Assembly (NCBI RefSeq): GCF_958301595.1
Contig: NZ_CATQJU010000001.1
Coordinates: forward strand, 868,001-932,000
DNA from: Porphyromonas vaginalis
GTDB lineage: Bacteria; Bacteroidota; Bacteroidia; Bacteroidales; Porphyromonadaceae
Reading direction: 5' to 3'
DNA: 64,000 nt
Notes under the pieces: model-generated
What the model saw: only the letters and a program-made list of their open reading frames with translations
The model's database searches: none
What the model was told of the DNA's origin: nothing
Shown: piece after piece, positions 53,588 to 62,787 of the stretch
Numbering within the stretch: the stretch's first letter is position 1
Layout of the letters: each line of letters begins with the position of its first letter
Program-made: the position numbers and the translations under genes

Positions 53588-55039
53588 CTATCGCTTCAGA
53601 CGACGTGCCATGGGGACAGACGCACTCTTGAAGTTCTCAATAGGACTGAAGCTGAAACCCGTGATGATGGTCCCCTCATCTATCTGAACCATGACGCCCT
53701 CCTGCTCGTTGATATAGGTGGGCAGTAGGATGGATCTCGTCTTGTCATAGACAAATCCACGACGCTCCAAGCGATCTATGAGCGATGGAGAGCGGAGTGC
53801 CTTGAGATCTGTACAGATAACCATCGCTGCACCATAGAGCGACTCGTCATTGTCACTAGGCCACAAGATAATGGTCGGGAAGTACTTGCTACGTGTCTGT
53901 ACGGCTGGAAAAGGCATATCAGCGGCAAGCTCCGGCAGAACCGTTGCCGTGTAGTCCTGATCGCCATACTTCTTCATGATATCCTCCATCTTCTCCTTCT
54001 CAAAGCCAAAGAGTGGCATCGGGAAGTCTACCTCCTCATAGGGGAGAAGCTGCTCTATATCACTATTGGTATAGTACTGGATACCTGGGCGGAAAGTCTT
54101 TTTAGCCTCGGCGGCCTTAGGGATATTCATATCTACGTTGGCAATGAGCTTGATGCTCTTGTCGTAGTAGATGGGGTTGCCCTCCTTGTCCTTGAGGCCT
54201 GTAGGCTTGAAGCCCTGAGCCTTCAGGTAAGCGTCAAGCTGCTCAGGCGTGGGGCGATGGAGCGTATCGCAAGAGACTTTGCTCTCCTCGAGGAAGTGGT
54301 TCGTCTTTACGTCAAACCAATAGGTGGTCTGTGTGTACACCTCGTGACCCGTCTTGAACTTGTAGACGCCCCTATCAGGCTTGCTCGCCTCGGCATCGAA
54401 TGTATGTCCCATACGTGCCTCAAAGAGCTGAACCATCTCTAGTGTAGCTCCGTAAGGTAGGAGCGGCATCCAGATGCCAGTAGTCTGATCCTGAAGGGGA
54501 TCGACACGTAGCCAGTTGGTCTTCTTGTTGTCATTGTTAGTCCACCAGAAGATTGGCTCGGTCTGCTCACCATCCACGAGGATGACTGAAGAGACCTGGC
54601 TACCGCGTGGTGCGCTGATGTAGATCTCCTCCGAAGCCTTAGCGGTGCGAAGGTTGCTCTTGACGAAGCCGTTGTTGAGCAGATACTCATCGATGAACTG
54701 CTTGGCACTCTCTTGCGAAGCAAACTTTACGCGAGCCACCTGATAGTGGCCAGCCCGATCAAAGTAGTAGACGATCTCTTGTACCACCTTGGTGTCTTGA
54801 GGCGTAGCGGTGAGGGTCATCAGCTCGTCTGAGCGCTCGACCTTGTTGCCACGTCCCTCCTCGATCTGAGTTGCCTCATCGAGGGTGATGCCGTAACGCT
54901 CTATGGGGAGCATCCACTGCGAGATCCGCTCGGGCTCCTGAGGCGTGTCACCGCCCGTGATGGGGTTATCCCAGCCACAACTAGTGAGGGCGAATAGTCC
55001 TGCTACGAGGAGCAGGAGGGTTGATGTGATTCTTTTCAT
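53588..55039 (-). CDS. Uncharacterised lipoprotein (unknown function)
   Basis: 483 residues. The N-terminus is a clear lipoprotein signal (LLLLVAGLFALTSCG). The mature part has no recognised domain; three loosely similar segments of about 140 residues repeat a hydrophobic-Tyr pattern (for example 'MLPIERYGITLDEATQIEE', 'MPLLPYGATLEMVQLFEAR', then 'LLPYEEVDFPMPLFGFEKEK'). The similar YG...TLE...FE arrangement suggests internal repeats. It lies directly downstream of a serpin remnant on the same strand and may have been co-transcribed with it. Confidence 0.7.
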   Translation of the reverse strand: MKRITSTLLLLVAGLFALTSCGWDNPITGGDTPQEPERISQWMLPIERYGITLDEATQIEEGRGNKVERSDELMTLTATPQDTKVVQEIVYYFDRAGHYQVARVKFASQESAKQFIDEYLLNNGFVKSNLRTAKASEEIYISAPRGSQVSSVILVDGEQTEPIFWWTNNDNKKTNWLRVDPLQDQTTGIWMPLLPYGATLEMVQLFEARMGHTFDAEASKPDRGVYKFKTGHEVYTQTTYWFDVKTNHFLEESKVSCDTLHRPTPEQLDAYLKAQGFKPTGLKDKEGNPIYYDKSIKLIANVDMNIPKAAEAKKTFRPGIQYYTNSDIEQLLPYEEVDFPMPLFGFEKEKMEDIMKKYGDQDYTATVLPELAADMPFPAVQTRSKYFPTIILWPSDNDESLYGAAMVICTDLKALRSPSLIDRLERRGFVYDKTRSILLPTYINEQEGVMVQIDEGTIITGFSFSPIENFKSASVPMARRLKR

Positions 55040-55096
55040 AGGGGAAACGTTTTATAGTTAAACTGCTTAGTGTATATGTGCGCTTAGTACGCATCA

Positions 55097-55231
55097 TCAG
55101 CGTAGTGTGTTGATGGCAGCGATGAAGAGTATCTTGCCCGTCTCGGGGTGTACGATAGAGGCAAAGAATGGTCTGTCGAAGGCGATGCTACGAGGCTCAA
55201 GCGGGTCACCTACACCAGGCTCCACGACTCC
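55097..55231 (-). pseudogene. Serpin, C-terminal remnant truncated at the IS
   Basis: 44 codons plus TGA, open up to the IS boundary. The sequence 'IAFDRPFFASIVHPETGKIL' followed by FIAAINTLR matches the conserved serpin C-terminus (the DRPFxFxI and TGxILFxG region). The reactive-centre loop and the rest of the fold are missing. On the other side of the IS there is no serpin sequence, so the upstream part of the gene was lost or moved. Confidence 0.7.
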
Positions 55232-55272
55232 TGTCTTACCCTGAAAAAAGTTGACTCGTAAGTAATATAACT

Positions 55273-55692
55273 ATGAGTACAATGAAACAGACAAAAGACA
55301 CGAAGTCGAAGCCCACGAAGGGATCAACAAATCGCCCAACCAAGGGACATGCCACAACGGCCGAACGGCTTGAGGCACTCAAGCGCTACTACGTAAATGG
55401 CTATTCAATCAAGATTCTAGCGAGCCAGTATCAGGTAACATCATGTACGATTCGCAATTGGATTCGTATCTTTGAGCAAGAAAACCCTGAAGTGGCTAAA
55501 GCTATGAACAAAAAGAGAATACCCCCACGATGCACCCCCTCTGAGGAACTCAGCAAGGACGACTATGTCGCTCTGAAAGCACGTATCATGGAGCTCGAAA
55601 AAGCTCTTGACCAAGCCTGCTTAGAGCGAGATGTCTTCAAGACCTGCTTGGAGGTGTACAGCATCGATGAGCAAAAAAAAAATGGCCACTAG
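55273..55692 (+). CDS. IS3 family transposase OrfA
   Basis: 139 residues with a helix-turn-helix (ASQYQVTSCTIRNWIRIFEQ) and a coiled coil (about 95-130). It ends at TAG just after the A10 tract. A -1 slip on the tract joins it to orfB, and the bridging codons (AAA TGG CCA CTA GTT) are open. Confidence 0.88.
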   Translation: MSTMKQTKDTKSKPTKGSTNRPTKGHATTAERLEALKRYYVNGYSIKILASQYQVTSCTIRNWIRIFEQENPEVAKAMNKKRIPPRCTPSEELSKDDYVALKARIMELEKALDQACLERDVFKTCLEVYSIDEQKKNGH

Positions 55693-55694
55693 TT

Positions 55695-56660
55695 GTGACA
55701 GCTGTGAAAGATCAATATGAACATCCAATCAAGCAGGTCTGCAAGGCACTGAACAAGAGTCCACAAGCCTATTACAAGTACCTCAAGTCCGACACGCCCT
55801 TGAGAGAATCTGAGCTTGAGTTTATAGTGATAAGCTATATTGTGGAAGCACGTAAAAGCAATCCAGGTATTGGAGGCGTATCGCTTTGGATGCAGTATTG
55901 CAGGGAGTGGGGAGCCCGCTATCCCGTTGGCAGAGATAAGTTTGTGAGCTACATACGCAAGCACAAGCTCTACGTCCGCATACCGAGGCGCTACAAAGCT
56001 CCCCGCACCACGGACTCCAGCCACGACCAGCCCACCTACCCCAACCTCGTTCGGGACCTTATCCCCGATGGTCCAAATCAGGTGTGGAGCAGCGACATCA
56101 CCTACATCCCCTTGGAGCGAGGGGACAACAGGGTTGAGTTCTGCTTCTTATCCCTGATTTTGGATAACTATACGAAGGAGATTGTGGGCTATAGTCTAGG
56201 GGACAGTCTCGCCTCAGAATACCCCTGCGAGGCACTAAAGCAAGCCCTCAAGCGGCTCCCCAGAAAGGACGCTTCCGATCTCATTCACCACTCCGACAGA
56301 GGCACTCAATATGCCAGTCTGCAGTATACTAAGATACTCAAGAAAAGAGGAATACAGATCAGCATGACAGAGTCAGGAGAACCCAAAGAGAACTCCCAGT
56401 CAGAGCGGGTGAACAGCACCATTAAGAACGAACTCTTAATGGGCAAAGTGTTCCATAACATCTCTGAAGCGGAAAGTGCAATCAGCAAAGCTATAGAGAC
56501 TTACAACACTACTCGCCCTCATATGAGCATCGACTATATGACCCCACAAGAAGCTAGGGAATGTACGGGTCCCCTGAAGAAGCGATGGCGCAGCTATCGT
56601 GAAGACGCGATTCAGAAAGCTCGAAAAGACAAAGAGTCAAAGGAGCTAGTAACCAGCTAA
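55695..56660 (+). CDS. IS3 family transposase OrfB (DDE integrase)
   Basis: 321 residues from a GTG; it is most likely made as an OrfAB fusion by a -1 frameshift. HTH_21 region at about 10-70, then the rve core: 'VWSSDITYIPL' (first Asp), 'LIHHSDRGTQYASLQY' (second Asp) and 'KENSQSERVNSTIKNELLMG' (Glu). The frame is intact. Confidence 0.92.
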   Translation: MTAVKDQYEHPIKQVCKALNKSPQAYYKYLKSDTPLRESELEFIVISYIVEARKSNPGIGGVSLWMQYCREWGARYPVGRDKFVSYIRKHKLYVRIPRRYKAPRTTDSSHDQPTYPNLVRDLIPDGPNQVWSSDITYIPLERGDNRVEFCFLSLILDNYTKEIVGYSLGDSLASEYPCEALKQALKRLPRKDASDLIHHSDRGTQYASLQYTKILKKRGIQISMTESGEPKENSQSERVNSTIKNELLMGKVFHNISEAESAISKAIETYNTTRPHMSIDYMTPQEARECTGPLKKRWRSYREDAIQKARKDKESKELVTS

Positions 56661-56996
56661 ATAGAACTTATATCAGCAAATAAAGAAGAGACTGGATTTT
56701 TCATTTTCAATCGGAACACAAAGAGCGGCAATGCACCTGACACACCAAACGCCCTCCGCTATGCTACAGGCGTTTGGCTTAGTCAGTTGCATTACCAACG
56801 GGGTGTTTGTCCGATTTGAAAAAAGAAAAAAAACAAGCCCGGGGTATACCACGAAAAACTACCCCAAATTGCCAGAGTCAACTAAAATCAGTATCTTTGA
56901 AAAGTCAAGACAACTCATTCTAGTTTGACGACGAAAACGATGTCAACCGACATCCGTTTTAACAAAAAAAAAGTCAACCATTTTCAGGGAACCACA

Positions 56997-57198
56997 TCCA
57001 CGTGGGCGTGATTCATTTCTTCCGAAGTTTCATTTGATTCTTCCGAAGTTTCATTTCATTCCTCCGAAGAATTTTTTATTCTCCACGTGGAGATTTTGAA
57101 ATATCCACGTGGAAATCACTTTTCCCCGACACAATGCCGTTTCGATATGTAGTCAGGTCTAAATTATTGTAGCGAATCGGCGTCGATTTTTCCCAGCT
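56997..57198 (+). repeat. Composite CCACGTGG repeat, copy D (left part missing)
   Basis: The third palindrome (56998) is followed by a CTTCCGAAG core in copy-A orientation, then palindromes at 57083 and 57105 and the conserved tail to CCCAGCTAGGG. The first two palindromes and the heptamers are absent; the sequence is cut at the IS end. Confidence 0.85.
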
Positions 57199-57297
57199 AG
57201 GGCTGACGCATCATAATTGCTTTTTCAGAAACTACACATTAGCGACCAGCAAGGAGTAGAGTGGTCGATGAGATCATTATATATAATGCGTCACCCC
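57199..57297 (+). repeat. MITE copy M5
   Basis: AGGGCTGACGCATCATAA at the left, TATATAATGCGTCACCCCT at the right, with the interior matching M1. It follows repeat copy D directly. Confidence 0.75.
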
Positions 57298-57400
57298 TGG
57301 AAAGGTTGTAGGCTCAACTATCAAATGTATTCATTTGTCCTATCTTTCTTATCTGGGGGGTGTCGGGGAGCTTGTGGGGCATAGGGTCATCTTGAGTCCA

Positions 57401-57526
57401 CTAGAGCTTAGGCGCGATGGACTTTCGTATTTCCTTGGCAATGTCTACCAATGAAATAACGACAAATATCTTGACACCCAATCGTCTAGTCCGACCCTCA
57501 AGGGGTCGATCTTCTAGCACGTTCAC
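57401..57526 (-). CDS. Short open frame, 41 residues, unknown
   Basis: GTG start at 57524-57526 and TAG at 57401-57403. The C-terminus reads KIFVVISLVDIAKEIRKSIA, a plausible protein-like segment. It has no start ATG or promoter and lies beside a palindrome cluster, so it may be a gene remnant. Nothing is recognised. Confidence 0.25.
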   Translation of the reverse strand: MNVLEDRPLEGRTRRLGVKIFVVISLVDIAKEIRKSIAPKL

Positions 57527-57650
57527 CTAACCATCGGTCGTTCGGGGCTGTTGCCCCTCCGACCGACGGCTACGAAGCGTCCGACCGCAAGCGGTCGTCT
57601 GCTCTCCGTAAAGACGCACGGGACGTATAGCCCGCTGTAGGGCTACAGGC
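57490..57650. repeat. Cluster of short palindromes
   Basis: Four hairpins in a row: GACCCTC/GGGGTC (57493-57507), GGTCG...GGGGC/GCCCC...CGACC (57536-57565), CGACCGC/GCGGTCG (57582-57597), TAGCCC/GGGCTA (57628-57645). From there to the membrane ORF (57772) nothing is recognised. Confidence 0.6.
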
Positions 57651-57771
57651 GTAGTCCTAATAAGAGAGAAATAGTTGCTGTTTAGCTCTGAGCGATGTGT
57701 CTTTAGCCAAAGCTGTCTGGCAAAAGTTTTTCAGCGGAGGATGAGCCTCATATTTCATCAGACGGCAATAA

Positions 57772-58146
57772 TCAGATATATCCGTTTGTGATCAATTTGT
57801 ATGTTAAGACGCCAATGATCTCAATAATTATAACAATGAGATTGAGCAACAACGAAGTGAACAACTTCTCCCTGGTAGTCTTGACGTTCAATAGTATTCT
57901 TTTGATGATGGCAAGGAGCAACATGGCTAAAGAGGTCACGAATGAAGTTATAACAAACGAGACAGATCCTTTAATGAGAGTGACCTCCAAAGGATTGCTA
58001 TGATATATTTCCATCAGACCCTCTTTACTAGCCAACGAAAAGTATGATAGAAAGATTATGATTGGGAGTTCAATCGAAGCAAATGCTATGGTCATTGTCC
58101 AACTATTATTTCTTAGTGCCGTCTTCATCACAGACCTGAATAGCAA
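57772..58146 (-). CDS. Small membrane protein, unknown
   Basis: 124 residues; a start at an internal Met (MKTALRNN) six codons in is as likely. Four hydrophobic helices (about 18-36, 53-80, 90-110 and close to the end) with charged loops. Lower GC than the neighbouring genes. No family was recognised. It lies alone, left of mfd. Confidence 0.45.
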   Translation of the reverse strand: MLFRSVMKTALRNNSWTMTIAFASIELPIIIFLSYFSLASKEGLMEIYHSNPLEVTLIKGSVSFVITSFVTSLAMLLLAIIKRILLNVKTTREKLFTSLLLNLIVIIIEIIGVLTYKLITNGYI

Positions 58147-58267
58147 TAGTGTTCTAAGCGTTGTCTCTGCTGAACATTAGGAGGGAGCAAAGGCTTTCTC
58201 CCCTTAGTTGAGAAAACAATGTGATAATACAGAGCTGTGTAGTTGCCTACATACATGACTTATTGAT

Positions 58268-61200
58268 TTATTTGTCAGGGCGAGCGAAGAGTGCTTTGTA
58301 GAGCGTCGAGAGGATTTTGTCGGCTTGGTAGACGGTGGTGACGTTATGCCACTTGACGCTGCGGTGACCCTCACGGGTCTCGCGCACTTCGCACGCTTTG
58401 CCGTAGCTAGCCACGCTCTTGAGGAGTATGTCGAAGGCTTTGCTCTGATAGTATGCCGAGCCACTGGGCGGTAGGAAGAGGATCATCTGCTCACGACGTA
58501 GCGATACCTTGACGATGCCAAGGTGGCTGGCCATCCGTCGCAGACGGGGTACCATGAGAAGCCCCTTGGTCTGCGGTGGTAGTGCGCCAAAGCGGTCTCG
58601 TAGGCGATCGGCGAAGTCTTTTAGTTCGCGGTCGCTCTCCAGCTCGTCTAGTTCACGGTAGAGCAAGATGCGCTCGCTGTCTTGCGGTATGTATTCGTGG
58701 GGTAGGGAGAGGTCGAGGTCGGTATCGATCGTGGTGTCGGTGAGCGCATTGCCCAGCTCGGCCTGTTGCTCCGTCTGAGCGGCAAAGAGCGCAGCAAAGT
58801 CCTCCTGCTTGACCTCTCGCACCGCTTCCTCAAAGACTTTGCGGTAAGTCTCGAAGCCTAGATCCGCAATGAAGCCACTTTGCTCGGTGCCTAATATGTT
58901 GCCGGCACCTCGTATGTCTAGATCCTGCAGAGCGATGCGCATACCGCTGCCGAGATCGGAGAAGCTCTCGATAGCCTTGACACGCCGTGAGGCAGCCTCT
59001 GTGAGGGTGCCTAGCGGAGGGGTGATCAGATAGCAGTATGCCCGCTGGCTACCACGCCCCACACGTCCGCGGAGCTGGTGCAGGTCGCTCAGTCCGTAGC
59101 GGTGAGCGGAGTTGATGATGATCGTATTGACATTGGGCATGTCGATGCCATTCTCGATGATCGTCGTGGCTAGAAGTAGGTCGTACTTGCGCTCGGCAAA
59201 GTCTAGGAGTATCTGCTCCGTCTCGCTTGGGGTCAAGCGCCCGTGGGCAATCGCTATGCGGATGCCGGGGACGCACTCCTGGATCTGTCCCGCCACGCCG
59301 TGGATCGACTCAATGCGGTTGTGAACGAAGAAGACCTGTCCGTGGCGTGCTAGCTCGTACCCGATAGCGTCGGCGATGGTCTCTTGCGACCAGCGAATGA
59401 GTCGTGTCGTGACCGGCTGACGATTGCGCGGAGGCGTATTGATGTTGGAGAGGTCACGAGCACCCATCAGGGAGAACTGCAGGGTGCGGGGTATCGGTGT
59501 CGCCGAGAGCGTGAGCGTATCCACGTTGACCTGAAGCTTGCGGAGCTGCTCCTTAGCCTTGACGCCAAACTTCTGCTCCTCGTCTATGATGAGCAGTCCG
59601 AGAGACTTGAAGGTGACTCCTTTGCCCAGTAGCCGGTGCGTACCTATTAATATGTCTACTCGTCCCTCCGCTAGATCTGCTAGGATAGCCTTCGACTGCT
59701 TGTCGCTCTTAGCCCTTGATAGGTACTCGATACGGCAGGGCAACCCCTCGAGTCGCTGGCTAAAGGTCTGGTAGTGCTGATAAGCTAGGATCGTCGTCGG
59801 CACCAAGACTGCCACCTGCTTGCTGTCGGCGACCGCCTTGAAGGCTGCTCGTATCGCCACCTCTGTCTTGCCAAAGCCCACGTCACCGCAGACCAATCGA
59901 TCCATCGGACGGTTACTCTCCATGTCCGCCTTGATCTGCTCGATCGCTTTCAGTTGGTCGGGCGTCTCTTCATAGGCAAAGGAAGCCTCCATCTCGTGCT
60001 GCAGGTAGCTATCGGGCGAAAAGGCAAAGCCCGGCTGCTCTTTGCGCGCTGCATAGAGCGCAATGAGGTCACGAGCGATCGACTTGATCTTGGTCTTCGC
60101 ACGCTCCTTGAGCTTTGTCCAGGCTCCCGTACCTAGTTTGCTGAGCTGTGGCGAGCCCTCCTCTTGCGCCTGGTACTTCGAGAGCTTGTGCAGGCTGTGG
60201 ATGCTCACGAGGAGTACATCTTTGTTTTGGTAAACCAGCTTGACCACCTCACGTGGCTTGCCGTCTACCTCCGTGGTGAGGAGCCCGTCAAACTGCCCCA
60301 CGCCGTGGTCGCTGTGGACGATGTAGTCGCCAGGCGAGATGGCGTGTAGCTCCTTGAGCGAGATGGCCGCATCGGCATTGCGTATGCGGTCGCTCTTGAG
60401 CTGGTAGTGGTGGTAGCGGTCGAAGACCTGATGATCGGTCAGGAGTAAGACGTCCAAGTCCTTGTCCTCAAAGCCCTCGTGGACGACTAGTGGCACCCAC
60501 TCGGGGAGTAGCTCCTCGGCCTCGCGCTCGATGAGTATCTCCTTGAGACGCTGCGCCTGTGCCGACGACTCGGAGAGGAAGAAGCTCTTGAAGAAGCCCC
60601 GCTTGCGCACTTGCAGCTCCTCGACCAATAGGTCAAAGTGTCGATGGATCAGTAGCTGTGGCTTGGTTGTAAAGGTGATCCGTCGGTCAACGATCGACAG
60701 CCCCTTCGTCGGAGTAGCTAGGATCTTCGTGCGCTGCTTTACCTCAGCCGTGAGTTTGTCAGGTGGGAGTAGTAGAGCTCGCATTTCCTCCTGCGTGGCA
60801 AAAGCACCCTCGTACTCCACTGCCAGCTCCGCATCGTAGAGTGCTCTCCACTGCTCAGAGAGCGACTCGTAGCGACTGATCCAGAGTTGGTAGTCAGGAG
60901 AAAGGAGCGACAAGAGCGAGGTCTCTCCGCCAGTGGCATCGCCTTTGACCTGTAGTGCGGGTGCTATCTCGGCACGCTCGCACTGATCTACAGAGAGCTG
61001 GCTCTCGATGTCAAAGCGGCGTATGCTATCGATCTCATCGTCAAAGAAGTCGATGCGATACGGATAGGTGCTGCCATAGGAAAAGATGTCCACGAGACTA
61101 CCACGGTAGACCACTTGTCCAGGGCTGTAGACGTAGTCTACCTCTTCGAAGCCCTCCTCGAGTAGTCGCTCTCGTAGCGTGTCACGGCTGATGACATCGC

Positions 61201-61615
61201 CCACGCTGAGTGTGAAGCAGCTCTGTGACACCTCCTGCTGGGAGGGTATCGCCTCGGCAAGAGCTTCGGGGTAAGAGACGATCAGCGGTGTATCGCCCGC
61301 AGCAAGGCAGGCGAGCAATTCGGCACGCAGCACCTCCTGCGCCGGCTCTCGCTGACCATATTTAATATGTCTATTGAAGGCTGAGGGGTAGTAGTAAGCT
61401 TTGACCCCTAGAGCCTCTAAGTCGCCCAGCATATAGCCCGCACTGTCGGCATCCTCGGCGATCACCAGATAAGGGTGCTCACGCGCCAAGGTGGCGAGGA
61501 TAAAGGCGGGTGCCGAAGCGGTCACCCCCTCGAGCTCTACACAATGATCCTGCTGTAGGGCTTGACGAAGCTCTACGATGCGCGGATGATCGTGCCAGAG
61601 ATCGAGGAGGGACAT
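58268..61615 (-). CDS. mfd: Transcription-repair coupling factor
   Basis: 1115 residues. UvrB-homology module (about 1-350), CarD-like RNA polymerase interaction domain (about 430-500; SPGDYIVHSDHGVGQFDGL), SF2 helicase (about 540-940; VCGDVGFGKTEVAIRAAFKA, LLIIDEEQKFGVKAKEQ, LRGRVGRGSQRAYCYL) and a C-terminal TRCF domain. It removes stalled RNA polymerase and recruits UvrA. It lies just after folD on the same strand. Confidence 0.96.
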   Translation of the reverse strand: MSLLDLWHDHPRIVELRQALQQDHCVELEGVTASAPAFILATLAREHPYLVIAEDADSAGYMLGDLEALGVKAYYYPSAFNRHIKYGQREPAQEVLRAELLACLAAGDTPLIVSYPEALAEAIPSQQEVSQSCFTLSVGDVISRDTLRERLLEEGFEEVDYVYSPGQVVYRGSLVDIFSYGSTYPYRIDFFDDEIDSIRRFDIESQLSVDQCERAEIAPALQVKGDATGGETSLLSLLSPDYQLWISRYESLSEQWRALYDAELAVEYEGAFATQEEMRALLLPPDKLTAEVKQRTKILATPTKGLSIVDRRITFTTKPQLLIHRHFDLLVEELQVRKRGFFKSFFLSESSAQAQRLKEILIEREAEELLPEWVPLVVHEGFEDKDLDVLLLTDHQVFDRYHHYQLKSDRIRNADAAISLKELHAISPGDYIVHSDHGVGQFDGLLTTEVDGKPREVVKLVYQNKDVLLVSIHSLHKLSKYQAQEEGSPQLSKLGTGAWTKLKERAKTKIKSIARDLIALYAARKEQPGFAFSPDSYLQHEMEASFAYEETPDQLKAIEQIKADMESNRPMDRLVCGDVGFGKTEVAIRAAFKAVADSKQVAVLVPTTILAYQHYQTFSQRLEGLPCRIEYLSRAKSDKQSKAILADLAEGRVDILIGTHRLLGKGVTFKSLGLLIIDEEQKFGVKAKEQLRKLQVNVDTLTLSATPIPRTLQFSLMGARDLSNINTPPRNRQPVTTRLIRWSQETIADAIGYELARHGQVFFVHNRIESIHGVAGQIQECVPGIRIAIAHGRLTPSETEQILLDFAERKYDLLLATTIIENGIDMPNVNTIIINSAHRYGLSDLHQLRGRVGRGSQRAYCYLITPPLGTLTEAASRRVKAIESFSDLGSGMRIALQDLDIRGAGNILGTEQSGFIADLGFETYRKVFEEAVREVKQEDFAALFAAQTEQQAELGNALTDTTIDTDLDLSLPHEYIPQDSERILLYRELDELESDRELKDFADRLRDRFGALPPQTKGLLMVPRLRRMASHLGIVKVSLRREQMILFLPPSGSAYYQSKAFDILLKSVASYGKACEVRETREGHRSVKWHNVTTVYQADKILSTLYKALFARPDK

Positions 61616-61624
61616 AAGGAGAGA

Positions 61625-62518
61625 TTACTTCTGGCGTAGCTGGCGGGCCAGGATTGTATTGCGCATCAGCGTGATGATGGTCATAGGACCTACACCGCCT
61701 GGCACAGGCGTGATGTAAGAGCAGAGCGGAGCTACCTCGTCAAAGTCGACGTCGCCCACGATGCGAGAGCCGCTCTTCTTCGTTGCGTCGGGAACACGTG
61801 TGATGCCCACATCGATGACGATGGCGCCCTCCTTGACCATCTCCTTCTTGACAAAGAGCGGGATGCCGATCGCAGCGACCACGATGTCAGCCTGACGGCA
61901 GATGGAGGCAATGTCCTTCGTGCGGCTGTGGCAGATCGTTACGGTCGCATTACCCTGCGCACCCTTCTGGAGGAAGAGCTGCGCGATTGGTTTGCCTACG
62001 ATGTTGCTTCGTCCGAGGACTACCACATGTTTGCCCTCTGTGCTGATGTTGTAGTGCTTGAGTAGCTCGATGACCCCCTTAGGCGTGGCTGGCACGAGGC
62101 ATGGCTCGCCAAGGCTGAGGAGTCCCACGTTGATCGGGTGGAAACCATCCACATCCTTGCGGTAGTCTACTGCGTGAATGACCGCCTGCTCGTCAATATG
62201 CTTCGGCAGTGGTAGCTGGACGATAAAGCCATCCACCTCGGGATCTTTGTTGAGTTGCTCGATCTCAGCGATCAGCTCCTCCTGCGTGATCGACTCGTCA
62301 AAGCGCTTCGTCAGCGAGATGAAGCCGACCTCCTCGCAAGCCTTGATCTTGCTCGCTATGTAGGTCTCGCTGGCACCGTCATGCCCCACGATGATAGCAC
62401 CTAGACAGGGCGGACGCTGCCCCGCAGCGACCATCTGCTGTACCTCCTTGGCAATCTCCTTCTTGATCTCGGTCGCAGTGGTCTTGCCATCTAGGCGAAT
62501 GAATGATTCTTGTGTCAT
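61625..62518 (-). CDS. folD: Methylenetetrahydrofolate dehydrogenase / cyclohydrolase
   Basis: Start at 62518 ([12 protein letters not shown]); the longer frame has no homologous N-terminus. 297 residues. Motifs: '[19 protein letters not shown]' with the catalytic Lys, [14 protein letters not shown], and the NAD(P) loop [12 protein letters not shown], then [12 protein letters not shown]. It interconverts methylene-, methenyl- and formyl-tetrahydrofolate. A TATCTTTG box lies at 62615-62622. Confidence 0.97.
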   Translation of the reverse strand: MTQESFIRLDGKTTATEIKKEIAKEVQQMVAAGQRPPCLGAIIVGHDGASETYIASKIKACEEVGFISLTKRFDESITQEELIAEIEQLNKDPEVDGFIVQLPLPKHIDEQAVIHAVDYRKDVDGFHPINVGLLSLGEPCLVPATPKGVIELLKHYNISTEGKHVVVLGRSNIVGKPIAQLFLQKGAQGNATVTICHSRTKDIASICRQADIVVAAIGIPLFVKKEMVKEGAIVIDVGITRVPDATKKSGSRIVGDVDFDEVAPLCSYITPVPGGVGPMTIITLMRNTILARQLRQK

Positions 62519-62614
62519 AGAGTGGTATTTGTATAGATGAATTTGTTGTTCTGCTTCTGATAGCGAGGTGGGCAAAGCTATCGCTGTGATGTCCCCCTCT
62601 GCAAAGTTGCCGTA

Positions 62615-62622
62615 CAAAGATA
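62615..62622 (-). promoter_or_regulatory. Putative -7 box of folD
   Basis: Minus strand TATCTTTG, about 97 bp before the folD ATG; no -33 match. Confidence 0.4.
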
Positions 62623-62688
62623 CCGAAATCTAGGGGATTAACTCAGCCGTAGTCTACCCGCCAATAGTTTCCTACGGAAGAAACTGGA

Positions 62689-62728
62689 GTGCCAACAGGG
62701 GGGGACTAGAGTTCCACCCTATTGGCAC
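62689..62728 (-). terminator. Hairpin after the ABC importer gene
   Basis: GTGCCAACAGGG pairs with CCCTATTGGCAC (one mismatch), loop 16 nt. It separates the importer operon from folD. Confidence 0.55.
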
Positions 62729-62787
62729 CAATGTCTCAGGCGTATTGGAGGGTATGAAGGTTGGGAGCCACGAAGGAGAGCGGCTCG

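Larger units (their letters stand above)
55232..56996 (+). mobile_element. IS3-family insertion sequence with frameshifted OrfAB
   Basis: 1765 bp. Left end TGTCTTACCCTGAAAAAAGT, right end read inward TGTGGTTCCCTGAAAATGGT, then TTGACT in both. TCC occurs on both flanks (55229-55231 and 56997-56999), but the flanks belong to different sequences (serpin and CCACGTGG repeat). orfA and orfB overlap through an A10 tract at 55673-55682. About 330 bp after orfB is non-coding with a GGCGTTTGG-type hairpin. Confidence 0.9.

Noticed and set aside
61625-62617. Long N-terminal extension of FolD
   Set aside because: The first 33 residues include a promoter region and match no FolD; the later ATG at 62518 gives the normal length.
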